A DNA stretch of 64,000 nucleotides. Origin: Unio delphinus (taxonomy: Eukaryota > Mollusca > Bivalvia > Unionida > Unionidae). Below, one piece after another: positions 22,112 to 33,909 of the stretch. Within the stretch, counting starts at the first letter, position 1; every line of letters starts with the position of its first letter. The stretch is from NCBI GenBank assembly GCA_029339505.1, contig JAQISU010000189.1, forward strand, positions 2,976,501 to 3,040,500, in the 5' to 3' direction. The notes below the pieces were generated by a model that saw only the letters and a list, made by a program, of their open reading frames with translations, searched no databases and was not told where the DNA came from. Made by a program: the position numbers and the translations under genes.

Positions 22112-24700
22112 TGTGTCTTGTTAGGATAGCCTTTTTCTAGATCATATTTCCCAGTTGTTTATCAGTTCATTGACCCCTAAACGGTCTTCACTTGTTGTGA
22201 TGCTTTAGGTTTTGAATACTTGTTTATTTTTATTTCGATTTGAATTTTGTACAAGCATGGTGTATTAAATTTTAAATTATTTACCACGGGTTATTCACCC
22301 ATTCCATAGTGCATTATTGATTTAATTTTTTTTCCCCATGACTTGTATATTTCCTTATTTATTCAATAGGTCTACTTTGTTCGAGGCAGGATTGGTACAT
22401 TTTTTAAATTTTATTTGTACTAAACCGGTCTCAAGCTTGTTCGTCCTTTATTTATTTTTTTATTTACCACTATTTGATTTCCCTCATACTGGCTTTCTGT
22501 ATAGTTTGTAGGAAGCTCTACAGAGTAACGGTATTATTGGGTCACTATTGACTGTATTTATGAGAGCATGCTTTGTGCGGGAAACATTTATTTTCCTTTG
22601 CAAAGACTATCCAGTGTGTGAGCTGTGTTGCTGTGCTTGTTTTCTTCTCTAGGTGAGTTTCTTTCCCAGCTCTTCCACTGTCCTGCATACTTCATGTAGC
22701 GCCATGTGATTTAGCCCCATGTTATCCTTACTACTAGTAGTACTTCTCCTCCTGAGGTCCTTTATGTTTCTAATTTTTTTCCCCATTCTATCTAATGTGT
22801 TTCCCTATTACTATAATTTGGTTGCATGCTCTCATATTCCTAACTATAAAATTAGTTATTTCATATAGTAGCTGAAGTGTAAAAATGCAGTCTAAAAATA
22901 ATATTTGTTTGCTATTGTACAACTGTGTTTCCTTAATTTTTTAAAATGATACCAACTCTCTCTGGTCTGTTTGTAACACATTGAGTCATGGTATATTTTT
23001 TTGTAAAAAAGTAATTTTTACACAGTGGACATTTAGGCGACACTGATCATATGCCGTCTCACTGCGAAATCTCCTGTCAACCACGCATCATGCATATATT
23101 TGAACAGGAGACTTTTTATTTTAAGTGACCCTGATCTGACCCAGTTTTCCCAGACCCTATCCCAGTTAATATGTAATTATTCTTTGTTCTATTTTTTTTA
23201 TCCTTATTTATAGTGTGTAAATTGATCTATTTGTATGTTGATTTAGTGTCGATTTCCCATAAATCCTTAGCATCCCTATATTTATTTAAAAGTTCTTTTA
23301 TTGACCTTACTTTAATTTCCTAGGCACCTCTATTAATTTTATTCGTTTGTTAATTCTATATATGTCGTTTCTCTGCTTCATTGAGAAACCAGAGTAATAT
23401 ATATATATAGTCCCTGTCAAGCTATTTTGGGCTCTGCTTTAATTTCCTAAAATCTGTTGAGTATGTTGGTGTTTTTAATTAGGGTCAAGTGGGGATGGCC
23501 CAGGCCTCTATTAGGTGTTGAACCTCGGTACTCTCTCCAGCACAAGCTGGTTCGAGTTGATTGAGGTACACCGTCTACGCTAAATGTGTCTTACGATGGT
23601 GTAATGTTTCCCTTGTCGTCCCATGATTGTCATGTTGTAAATGTTATTGTATATTTTTATTTGTTTTTTTTTTAAAATTTTTTAGAATTTTGTTGACGGT
23701 TGCTCTTTGCTTTGTTCATCAAGTATATAAAAAGAAGTCATATTAACCCACTAAGAGAGTCATACCGTTAATACTTTCAATCACAAGTCGGAGCTGACCT
23801 ATGATATATATTCTCCACTGGGCTGCGGTGAATACTGATTTCTTGACAGTCCTCCTCTCGAACTTAGGATCGTACTCTCATCCCTTAAAACTATCAAGTT
23901 TCAGGGCCTATTTCCGCTCCTTTCTTATATAAAATAATTTTTTTGTACAATTTCCCAGTTGACTTTGCCAAAGTCATTTGTCCATCATGTGTGCTTTTTG
24001 TATGTTTATTCTGTTTGTTGTAAGATATTTGTGTATGGACGGCACTAGCTAAATCATATCATTGGAGTTGAAAATCTATTTAAATTTTTTATTGTGAGTT
24101 TTGGAAGAGAGATTTTTCCTAATAGATATTAAATTACTTTTACGTTTAAATTTATTTAATGAAATGTGTACTTTATTTAGATATTTTATGTGTTTATGTT
24201 ATCCAAAAAGTTTATATGCTGTGGCATTTTAAGTTATGTGTGTCTAAAAGTGATATGTTTTATCGTTGGTCATAGGAGTGTCCATCTTCTTTCAGTTGTT
24301 TCCTTTAGTCAGTTTGTCTACTGTATACAGTTTTGGAGAAACAAATTCTCCTTTTATCATTCATAACATTTTCTTGCAGTTATTTCCCTTTATTCATGTA
24401 GTCGATTTAGACTGTTTTGAGTCTAGTGTTCGTCATTTACCAATCAGTAATGATTGAGTTATTGAGGTTGTTTTTGATATTAGTTTGTAGTAAACTAATG
24501 AGTGATTGTTAATTCATATTAACTTTGTGCTTGTATAACTCAACTAATGATAGAAAGAAGAGTGAAGAGAGAAAAACGTCCTTGACTCCACATTAATTCT
24601 GTATGTAGCGTTGGGTTTATCACTGATAGTCTGTAATCAGAATTGCGTGTGTTATTCGGTGGTATAGTGTAAGTTCCTATTTAAGGCTCAGTTCATTTTC
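20719..24700. other. Non-coding interval (probable intron)
   Basis: No supported coding exon. A (TA)n microsatellite occupies about 22031-22108. From about 21650 to 24640 the plus strand is T-rich with scattered 'ccccc' and 'ttccc' runs, a texture unlike the flanks that may mark an old retroelement, but no protein domain was readable in any frame. Confidence 0.5.
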
Positions 24701-25041
24701 TTTTGAGAGTTGTGTTTTTCTTCCTGGTGTTATTGTGCAGAAGTTGTATCAATGAAGTTCCGATATCACGTGGTTTTACTACAGAGCGTAGTAGTATTCA
24801 GTCACATGTTATCTTCTGCAGCCCCAGGTGTATTAGCCTACATCAGGGACGGGCAACATACGGCCCGCGGGCCGGCCCCGGCCCGCGGGCCGGACCCGGC
24901 CCGCGACGGGATTTTGACTGGCCCGCGGTCACATCCGGGCGCAATCTCCTACTACTTTCTTACTGCGTTGCAGTAACAGTGACTGTTAGTTATTCTTTGG
25001 TTGTTTTCGATTAAATTTAGATTTACAATTAAATTTTTATC

Positions 25042-26917
25042 ATGAATTTTGCCAAGAAACGTAAAGTTGACAGCGAGTGTCGCGCATTCAACAAAGATTG
25101 GATGCCTAAGTACTTTTTCACAGAAGTCGGCAAAAAAGCAGTATGCTTGCTGTGCAGTGAAAGTGTTGCTGTGTTTAAAGAGTACAACATTGGCCGCCAT
25201 TATGCGACGAAACATGCAGGCTATGGCAGTAATTTATCAGCAGCAGAACGGCAAACAAGAGCAACAGAACTGCACAGAAAACTTGTAAAGCAGCAGAATG
25301 TATTCGGAAAAGCCAAAGTAGCCCAGAAAGCTGCTACTCATGCCAGCTTTGTAGGCGCATACAAAATTGCTAAGCACAGCAAATCGCTCTGTGATGGTGA
25401 ATTTGTCAAAAAGTGCATGCTCGATGTAGCTGATCAAGTCTGTCCAGAACACAGACAGAAGTTTGAAGAAGTCAGTTTGTCGAGAAGAACTGTGGCTCGC
25501 CGCATTGAAGCAATTGGTGAAGACCTGACATCACATCTGAAAGTGCGTGTACCTTCATTTCAGCTGTTTTCCCTGGCATTGGATGAAAGCACTGACATCG
25601 ATGACACTGCACAGTTGCTTATCTTTGTACGAGGCATTTCAGAAAACTTTGAAATCACAAGAATTGCTGTCAATGAAAGACACTACTACTGGGTAAGATA
25701 TTTTCAAATGTGTGGAAAATGCCTTGCATACAATGGAATTACCATGGCAGAAAATGGCCAGTGTTACTACGGATGGTTCTCCATCTTTGACAGGAAAGAA
25801 AGTTGGTCTACGGAAGAGACTGGGTGACCGTTTTGCAGAGGTCGATTGCACCAGGGAATTGATATTTCTACATTGCATAATACACCAGGAAGTGCTGTGT
25901 ACAAGTGTGCTTGAAATGAAACATGTTGTGGATCCAGTTGTGAAGATTGTTAATTTAAACAGGGCGAGAGGTATAAATCACAAACAGTTTATCACACTTC
26001 TGGAAGATTGCGACTCTGATCACAGTGATGTTCTGTATCATACCGCTATACGCTGGTTGAGTTTGGGGAAAGTCCTGAGACGTGTTTGGGACTTGAAAAC
26101 AGAAATCTTACTGTTTTTGGAGATGAAAGGGAAATATACAGAATATCCTCAACTCAGAAAATCAGAATGGTTGTCAGATCTGGCGTTTGCAGTTGATCTC
26201 TTTGAACATATGAATGAACTTAACACCAAACTTCAAGGGAAAGGCACTTTTGCTCACGAAATGTACTCAACAGTAAAGGCATTCAGGGTGAAGCTTAAAC
26301 TATTTTCTCGCCAGCTCAGTCAGAATATCACAACACACTTTCCAACACTCGAAACTATGGCACCTCAGATGATGTCAACTGAGAAGTACACCAATATGAT
26401 ATCTGCACTAGACAATGAATTTGCTCGTCGTTTTGCAGACTTCCAGAAACTTGCTGCTGAGTTTGATATCTTGTCATCACCGTTTACAACTGACTTTGAA
26501 AAGGCGCCGGATGCTCTACAGCTGGAACTGATTGATCTGCAGTGTGACTCTACCCTGAAAGAGAAATTCCAGTCTGAAAGCACTGACAAATTTTATGCGT
26601 CACTGAATGAGTCCAAGTTTGCCAACCTGAGAAAGATGGCTATGAAACTACTTGTTCTGTTCGGGTCTACATACATTTGCGAACAAACATTTTCGACCAT
26701 GAACATTAACAAGACAAAGCTGCGTTCAAATCTAACTGATGTTCACGTGCAGTCTTTACTGAGAATATCTACGTCCAGCATGCTGCCAGAGTTCAAACAA
26801 CTTGTTGACAACTTTGATCGACCACAGATGTCTCATTGTCTTCAGCAGTTATTGAAGTACATTACGTTAAATTCAATAAATATTGAAGTGCATTACGTTC
26901 AATTCAATAAATATTGA
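25042..26917 (+). pseudogene. hAT transposase gene (GTF2IRD2/ZBED5-like), one frameshift
   Basis: The gene catalyses cut-and-paste transposition in active relatives. Frame 1 (25042-about 25700) holds a BED-like zinc finger near residues 20-55 (C-x2-C in 'CLLCSE', then 'HYATKHAG') and the first acidic catalytic context 'LALDESTDIDDTAQ'. Frame 2 (from about 25700) continues with 'TDGSPSLTGK' (second Asp), and ends with the hAT C-terminal dimerisation motif 'KMAMKLLVLFGSTYICEQTF', then 'NKTKLRSNL'. The single frame change falls at about 25690-25715, where the first frame runs on into non-homologous sequence. Total about 620 codons, normal for this hAT group. Only this visible lesion separates it from an open frame, so the insertion seems young. 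Confidence 0.88.
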
Positions 26918-27226
26918 AGTGCATTACGTTAAATTCAATAAATATTGAAGTGCATTACGTTAAATTCAATAAATATTGAAGTGCATTACGTTAAATTCCA
27001 TAAATATTGAAGTGCATTACGTTAAATTCAATAAATATTGAAGTGCATTACGTTAAATTCAATAAATATTGAAGTGCATTACGTTAAATTCAATAAATAT
27101 TGCAGTGCATTACGTTAAATTCAATAAATATTGCAGTGCATTACGTTAAATTCAATAAATATTGAAGTGCATTACGTTAAATTCAATAAATATTGAAGTA
27201 CATTACGTTAAATTCAATAAATATTG
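26851..27226. repeat. 31-bp tandem array inside the hAT element (about 12 units)
   Basis: The unit is 'aagtgcattacgttaaattc' followed by 'aataaatattg', with very few mismatches. It starts at the last transposase codons and ends about 160 bp before the right terminus. The near-identity of the units points to recent expansion. Confidence 0.92.
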
Positions 27227-27995
27227 TTTTTGGTCTCTATGCTTTAAAGTTTGCATTAAATACGATTCATTCCTTGCATAGCCATAGGTGGATAAAAGCG
27301 ATTAAGGTATTGATTTAGTAATCCGGCCCGCCAAGGACTTCATTTTCCCATATCCGGCCCGCCGACTAGAGAAGTTGCCCACCACTGGCCTACATGTTCC
27401 CTGAAGCTAGTATAGGTCAGTTGTGTTTAAGTTTTATCAATGAAATTCCAATATCACGTGGTTTTACTACTGAGCGTAGTATTTGTTAGTCACGTGGTGG
27501 CTTCTGCAGCCCCAGGCGTATTAGCCTGCGTGTATCTTGTAGGCACTTTAGGTAATTTGTGTTTGGATTTTATCAGTGAGATTCCAATATCACTTGGTTT
27601 TATTCCTGAGCGGAGTATTTGCCAGTCTCATGTTGTCTTCTGTAGCCTCAGGCTTGTTAACCTGCATGTATATAGCAGTCAGTGTAGTTGGATTGTTGGA
27701 TTGTTATTATCTAGGTTGTACTGTGGACCTTCTAAAGTTAATTGATGAGTATGATGTGGAGTCAAGGGAGAGTAGCAAATGTTAGTGATTTGTCGATATC
27801 CACGTTTGAAATTATTAGACCGGATGTATTGATAGGACGGACCGATCATGAAAATATTTATGTTTTAGGCTTTGTGATTATATTTTATGAGTAATAGACT
27901 AGCACAATCTATGGCTAGTCACACTGTACTATAGTATTTTTAGCGTCTTACAATTTAAAACATAACCATTTATCAGTTTTCAGTTTGATTTGTAA

Positions 27996-30900
27996 TTATA
28001 TTTGTGATACAAAAGTGTTCCTTTGTTTTACAACATCTGTTATATAGTGCACCACTTTCTTATATAATTTTTTATCTTTGATATTATTGGTGTATAAAAG
28101 GTCATTAATTTTGAATTTTCCATTTATTTCCTTTATGTGGCTAATTATCATTTTCCTTTCATAGGTGAATTTTTTACATTGTAGTATTAGATGTGATTTA
28201 CTGTCTTGTCCTTCATGACAGTTTACATTTTAGTATGTTTGGTATGAGTTTTCTTTTATAAGCTATTTCGCTCGTCCACCATATGTCGTGTAGATAGTTG
28301 AAGATTATATTAACAACTTGTAAGTTTTTTATATTCGACCAATTCTTCCATATTATTGGCCAAGCGGTATGAGGTAAAATAGTTTCAATTCTATGTTTTG
28401 GTAATATCATTTTCTTTAATTCTTCATATATATTTTTTTTTTTGGACAGTTTCCATATTTTTTCATTGTATTTATATTTCTGAAGAATTGTTATTTGTCT
28501 TTTTAGAACATTGGGAGGATTTAGAGTCCTTATCAGTCTATTGTTTTTATATATTATTCCGTTGTTTGGTATTGACAGGCCAAACCAGTAGATATATATT
28601 CCTTGCCACGCATGTCTGGGTGGGACATCGAGGGAAGTAGGTCTATTTAAATAGTTTGCAGATTGCTTTAGTCTTAGGTTAGGCATATTTATTCCTCCCA
28701 TATCTTTATTATGTTGTAGTGAATATTTTGCTATTTTGTGTATTTTTGGCCATAGAAAGTTATATATTGACTGTTCTATTTTCTTCATATGATATATGCT
28801 AAAGTCTATTATGTCAAATTCATGCCAAATTGGGTTAAATAGGTAGTTTTTAGTGATGTGTGCTTTTCCAAAGAAGGTAAAATCTCTAATGTTCCATATG
28901 TCTTTGTGACTTTGTATTTTATTGAGGATTTGTTTTAGATTTTTGATTTTATTGTTTTTGCCTAGGTACACTCCTAGGACTTTAACTTCGTCTTTAATTT
29001 TCTCTTTGGGTAATGATATGGTTTTATCTTTTTTCCACTCTCCAATTAATAAGATTTCAGTTTTATCTTCATTTAATTTAGATCTTGAGACCATGCCAAA
29101 TTTTTTAAATTGTTTGTTGAGTTGTTCAAAGGAGTTGTTAGTTGAAATTAGGTTGGTTAGATCATCTGCATGTAAGAGGGATTTAACAGGTTTATTTATG
29201 TTTGGTATAGTAATACCCATTATTGAATTATCATTTTGTATTGTGAGGTTCAACATTTCTATTCCAATTACATAGAGTAGCATAGATATGGGGCATCCTT
29301 GTCTTACAGATCTTGTAACAGGAAAAGCAGTAGTTTGTTTACCGTTGATGTTAACTTTAGATTTAATTTGATTGTATAATATTCTAATCCATTTTATAAA
29401 GTTGGGTCCAAAACCATTTTTTTTTCATAGTTTGGATTATGAAGTTTATTTCGATCCTATCAAATGCTTTCTCTTGATCGAATTGTATTAAGGCCCCTCC
29501 TAGTTTGTGGTTTTCCATATATTCAATGATCGTTTTTATTGAGAGAATGTTATCAGATATTTGTCTACCTTCAGCTCCGCATGTTTGATTACTTGTCGTT
29601 ATATCATTGAGTGTGTTGATTAATCTATTAGCCAAGATTTTGCTCAGTATTTTATAATCGAGGTTTAGTAATGACACCGGTTTCCAGTTTTTTAATTCTG
29701 TCATATCCCCCTTTTTTTTGTGAGTTATAATACCAGTTCTCATTGAGTTGCTCATTATTCCGCAGTGGAATATTTGATTATACAGATTATGTAAGATTGG
29801 TAGGAGTGGACTTTTAAATTTTTTGTAGAATTCAGTGGTCAAGCCATCTGACCCGGGTGATTTATTGTTTGCCAAGTTATCAATAGCTTTTTCTATTTCT
29901 GATAGTCCAATCTGACCCTCACAAGTTTCTCTATCTTCAGCTTTGATAGTTGGGATGTCAATATTCTGTAAGTAGTTATTTATTTTGTTTTCGTCTATGT
30001 TATTACTTTTGTAAAGTTTTTGATAGAAACCTCTAATATAAGTCATAATTTCACTTTTGTCTTCAGTTATGTGACCATTAATTATTAATTTGGTTAAGGT
30101 TTTTTCATTACCCTTTCTTAGTTTCTCTCTTCTGTATATTTCTCTGCCAATATCATATATGTCATGATAGAATCCAGCTCTTTTTTTATTTCCTGTATTC
30201 TTATATTGTCGCAAGTTTTCTAGAATTTCATTGCATTTGCGTTTGAGATCAGTAGATTCCTCTTCTTTGTCCATAATTCTTTTACATTCATTTGTCAATA
30301 TTTTAAAGTTCTGGCTTTGAGTCCTAGAGTATTTCTGACATATTTGTTTGAATTTTTCTTTTAGTTTATCCCAAGATTTGGTGTTTTCAAAATAGAAAGA
30401 GTCAATCTCGTTTATAATTTCATTTTGTAGTTCCTTGAAGTCAAGTACACTTGAATTTAGCTTCCAGAGCCCCTTCCCCCATTTTTTAAGCGATTGAGTT
30501 CTGTATTCTAAGTAGATTGTGTTATGATCTGCAAGCGTATACTTGAAGATTTCACATTTAATAATATTTTCTTTATTTCTCTGCGGAACATAAAAATGAT
30601 CTATTCTTGATTTTAAGGGTGTGTTTTTTAGAGTAAAAGTGTATTCGATTTCATCTTTGTGTAGAAATCTGAAAGCATCAATAATATTATTATTTGTAAG
30701 AAATTTGTTTAGGATTGAATCTTGTTGTTTTCTGACCGTTAAGGTTGATCTGTCGATTTTGTTCATACATATGTTAAAGTCACCAAGTATCACCAAGTCT
30801 TCTTGAGCATGAATTGATGTATAGATAGTAGTCCAATTGTTGAAAAAAGTCATTTTTCTGCTGTTCGTTAGCTGGAGCATACACATTTATCAGGTGTGTA

Positions 30901-31215
30901 TTGTCAACTTGTATATGGATTATTCTACCTTCCATATTTTTCGGGATTTGTATTAATTTCCAGTTTTTTTGTAGTGTTTTGTTTATTAATATAAAATCCA
31001 CTCCCGAAGATGTTTCAGAGGGGTTATATCGTACCAAAAATAAAGTGTCTAAAGTATCTTCAATATAGTTTATAGTCTTTGTGTGAATGTTATGTAGCTC
31101 TTGCAATGCTACTTATGTACTTTATCAAAGTCCGTTATTATTTTTATTAAGTTTTTGGCTTTTTCAAAAGAGAGGCCTCTGACATTTATAGAGGCAAGTT
31201 TTAGAATTCTGGATT
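27996..31215 (-). pseudogene. LINE ORF2: APE endonuclease plus reverse transcriptase, multiple breaks
   Basis: The endonuclease starts about 31215 with 'LASINVRGLSFEKAKNLIKI', breaks near 31113, continues with 'GVDFILINKTL' and 'HLINVYAPANEQQ', shifts frame near 30800-30860, then 'DLVILGDFNICMNKID' and 'SRIDHFYVPQRN'. The RT follows in a 500-codon frame: 'NLDYKILSKILANRL', 'DQEKAFDRIEINF'. It breaks near 29384-29283 and resumes with 'SMLLYVIGIEMLN' and the catalytic box 'LHADDLTNL' (usually YADD; here His replaces Tyr). Another shift near 28225 leads into the C-terminal Cys-His tail ('NCHEGQDSKSHLILQC'), ending at a TAA at 27996. At least four frame breaks make it inactive. Confidence 0.8.
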
Positions 31216-31286
31216 CATCCAATGGATCTGCTCTAGGTATAGTGCGATAATTGCAGCGCTATACATGTATGCATTGTGTATGGTAT

Positions 31287-32920
31287 TTAGTGTTGGGGAG
31301 TTGGGTCTGTCTGTGATATATCACTCTGTGGCTGTGATGGGGTGAGAGATTGTGTGTCTGTTAATTTGGTGAAGATAGATTGGAGCGATTTGCAGCTCTT
31401 TGAGGAGGGAAGGGGGGGGGGGGCAGATCTTATGGTCGCATTAATCAGCTGTTTTATTTCTGATGTTTTCGGTGTGTCGATTTTAGCTTCTTTCTTTTTA
31501 CGAATTGTCGGTGAGATTGACATTGCTGATTTTCTTTTTGGTTTGTTCTTTAGTTTTGTCATGGCCTCCTTCCACTTTTTTTCTAGTTTGTCTTTGTCTT
31601 GTTTTCCTTGTGCTTTCTCTTCACACGCTGTTGTTTCATCTTTGTTTTCTTCCTCCCACATATCTTCGTTTGTTTCTGTATCATTGTCATTCATGTGGTT
31701 CTCTTTTTCTTTTTCTTCACACATGTCATTCATGTCTATTTCCGTTTCTGTTTCTTTTTGTTCTTTGTTCTTTAAGGGCTGTTTGTCTTCCTCCACAGAG
31801 TCTATTGTGCAATACTCCATTATCGATGATTCGTTCATTTCATCTTCTACTTGTGTTGGAAAGTTTTCGATTTCGTCGTTATTGCTGTTGTTTTGTGACT
31901 CGTTTTCGGTTTGATGTTGGCTAATTTCTTCATTCTTTCGTGTTCTCACTTCTTTTTTCTCTGTGTTCGCTTTTTCTTTTTCTTTTTTTTTCCTTTTCTT
32001 TTTCCTTCCCTTTTTTTTTCTTCAGTCTTTTCTGACATTTCGTTTCCTACTTCATCAGGTTGTTGTCGAGTTCCTTGTATTCCTGTCTTGAATTTGGGTG
32101 TTTTCTTCTTTTTTTTCTTCTGAGTCTCCCACTCACTTTTACTGACAAGCTGTGTATCAGGAATGATGTCATCATCTGATGTTTTCAGGTCGCTCTCTAA
32201 GTCAATTATTTCTTGTTGTTCTGATTCATTTCCATTTTCTCTGTCACTTCTTTGAGTAGTATAGCCTGTCTCGGTTACACTCGCATAAGATCTCCCTGTA
32301 TTGGTGTTAGAGGTGCCAGGGTTTGGTATGTCAGTGTTGTGCGTATTGGTGCCTGCATAGCTATCAGTGTTGGTGTTGGTGGTGTTGTTGCTATGTTGTA
32401 TTTGAGGGCTGTTATTGGAGGCGCGCACAACTCTCGGTTGCGGGCACCTCCATTTATCATGTCCGGTTTTTTGGCAATTATCGCACTTTCTGAAGTGAAC
32501 GCATCCTACATACCAAGTGTTCACAACAAAACCGTATATTTTAAAGAATTGGGAAACTTTGGTGGCATCCCTAGCGTCTATTTTGATAATGATCTTGCCT
32601 GTATTGATATTGGGGAAGGTTTTATATGTTTCACGGCGAGCATTTAGCACATTTATGTGCATCCTTTGCTCAAAGGCTTCCCTAAATACCGAGAGAGGTA
32701 TCTCGTAGGGAAATTGGGAGACGTAGATATCGATCGTCTTCTTTTCGAAGAGGTGATCAATGGGCGGCGCAGGTGTTATTGTTGCGGTGAATTGGCCCAC
32801 TTCTAGCTTTCCCATGGGTAGTAGAAAGCCTTTATCTTTGGGATAGAGGAGAATAATCCCCCTCCCATTGTATGTGAGGGATTCAGCGGTGGTATCGGTT
32901 ACCCCCCTTGCTCCTAGCAT
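31287..32920 (-). CDS. LINE ORF1: CCHC zinc-knuckle nucleic-acid-binding protein
   Basis: The first frame (32920-31946, 324 codons) has an RRM/ORF1p-like fold region ('IDIYVSQFPYEIPLSVFREA', 'GKIIIKIDARDATKVSQFFK') and a zinc knuckle 'CDNCQKTGHDKWRC' (C-x2-C-x4-H-x4-C), followed by an Asn/Thr-rich linker and a Lys run. It ends in GTGA, and the adjoining frame (31949-31287, 220 codons) is highly charged (Glu/Lys/Asp-rich), ending 'SDISQTDPTPQH'. The Lys codons form A-runs at 31970-32030, where a slip could join the two frames. Whether this is programmed or decay is unknown. The product would bind the element's RNA. Confidence 0.7.
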
Positions 32921-33060
32921 TGCTAGTAGTGACGGGGCATTGGGTCGTTCATGGGCCTGAACGTGGGAGAGGTCAGTGGCCTGTACCCATTGCCCCCTGT
33001 CATCTTCGCGACGTAAACAAGATACACGATCGTTAGATAAGGTTTTAGTTCAAACGCAGA

Positions 33061-33908
33061 TATCGTTTGGTATTAAACAGAACTGTCAGTGGGAGTTAAA
33101 GAATGATGGTTAGTCAATAACAATATCGAGTAACTGAATGCGTGATGAAATGAAATTTAAAGATAATGGTTAGTCATTAACAAAGGTGAATGATTGGGTG
33201 AAATGAACAGTTAATGAGATTGTGCATAAAAGAGTGATAAAGAAAGTAGTGCAATTAAAAGAAAGCAGAGACAAGCAAAAAAGTGAATAAAGAATTAGTA
33301 TAAAAGATTAGTTGAGTTATACTTAACTCGATCCTGTTAAAATATCACGTATAATGCGTTGTGAAATGTAGATTTTGGCGTTTGGCGGGAATCGTGGACC
33401 ACGAGGATCCTGTATCAAGTTTCAAAGTATCAGCAGTGCGCCCTTGCTACCCGCTGCTTGCTTTGGAGAAACTGAAACAAATAGAGCTGTATCAGTGTTA
33501 GATTATGTGTTTGTAAAGCTAATTAAAATCAATTATAGCAAGTTTGCCTTAATACTTAAACATTGTAACTAGTAACAAATTAAAAAGATATTGGTAGCTC
33601 TTTTAGTAGGTGTAAAGTGCTTAATATACAACTGAGTAGCAATAGTTTAATTTAGAATTAATTGGCTCATATAGGTGAAGTTTCCAAGTAAATTCTTATT
33701 CTAAATAATATTTTTGGATTTTCTTGCATACAGTATCAGTGGGAAAAGAGTGTGTATGGAGAGTACATTTATGGCTTTATTGTGGATTACATTATTTAGA
33801 TTATATGCATTTTAATATGTAGATTATAGTTAGATAAAGTGTCTGCAAGTAACACAAGCAGTTTTTATTAACAACCCATTTAACCTGACATTGACCAACC
33901 TACACATG
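33061..33908. other. Unassigned interval between two LINEs
   Basis: It probably holds the 5' untranslated part of the preceding L1/Tx1-like element, plus host intron. Direct short repeats ('gataatggttagtca-taacaa') occur at 33103-33125 and 33163-33185. No coding exon was supported. Confidence 0.4.
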
Positions 33909-33909
33909 T

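Larger units (their letters stand above)
24836..27395 (+). mobile_element. hAT (Charlie-like) DNA transposon with perfect 8-bp target duplication
   Basis: The element runs 24844-27387 (2544 bp) between identical 'gcctacat' octamers at 24836-24843 and 27388-27395. The ends are imperfect inverted repeats: left 'cagggacgggcaac' with a 'ggcccgcgggccgg' block repeated; right, read inverted, 'cagtggtgggcaac' then 'ggcgggccgg'. Eight-base duplications and CAG-GGGCAAC termini are typical of the hAT superfamily. It contains one transposase gene on the plus strand with one frameshift and a 31-bp minisatellite before the right end. Confidence 0.93.
24740..27675 (+). repeat. 136-bp tandem triplicate, first unit split by a hAT element
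   Basis: Three units share 'tatcaatgaa-ttcc-atatcac' and end with 'gcctca/gccccagg-gtattagcct'. Unit starts at 27440 and 27576 are 136 bp apart. Units at 24752 and 27440 are 2688 bp apart, exactly 136 after removing the hAT (2544) and one 8-bp target copy. Each unit opens a short frame with a hydrophobic, signal-peptide-like start (MKFQYHVVLLLSVVF), though the third has GTG instead of ATG. The period is not a multiple of three. Confidence 0.75.
27985..33060 (-). mobile_element. L1/Tx1-like non-LTR retrotransposon, nearly complete but decayed
   Basis: On the minus strand the order is 5' region, ORF1 (about 32920-31287), then ORF2 with endonuclease and reverse transcriptase (about 31215-27996). 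Length near 5 kb fits a complete element. The 5' and 3' ends could not be fixed, and no target duplication was recognised. The RT resembles the Tx1 branch of the L1 superfamily known from aquatic animals. It lies inside the proposed 20-kb intron, antisense to the host gene. Confidence 0.75.

Noticed and set aside
21801..22124. Plus-strand frame with a Tyr-Ile repeat tail
   Set aside because: The tail is a (TA)n microsatellite and the upstream part is T-rich low-complexity sequence.
24703..25014. Gly/Pro/Arg-rich plus-strand frame at the hAT left end
   Set aside because: The composition comes from the ggcccgcgggcc terminal repeats of the transposon, not from a protein.
31342..31924. Long plus-strand frames rich in Ser/Phe/Leu
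   Set aside because: They are antisense to the Glu/Lys-rich part of LINE ORF1 on the minus strand, which carries the recognisable features.
33375..33572. 65-codon plus-strand frame between the LINEs
   Set aside because: It is short, has no domain, no splice context and no repeat relation that would support it as a gene.
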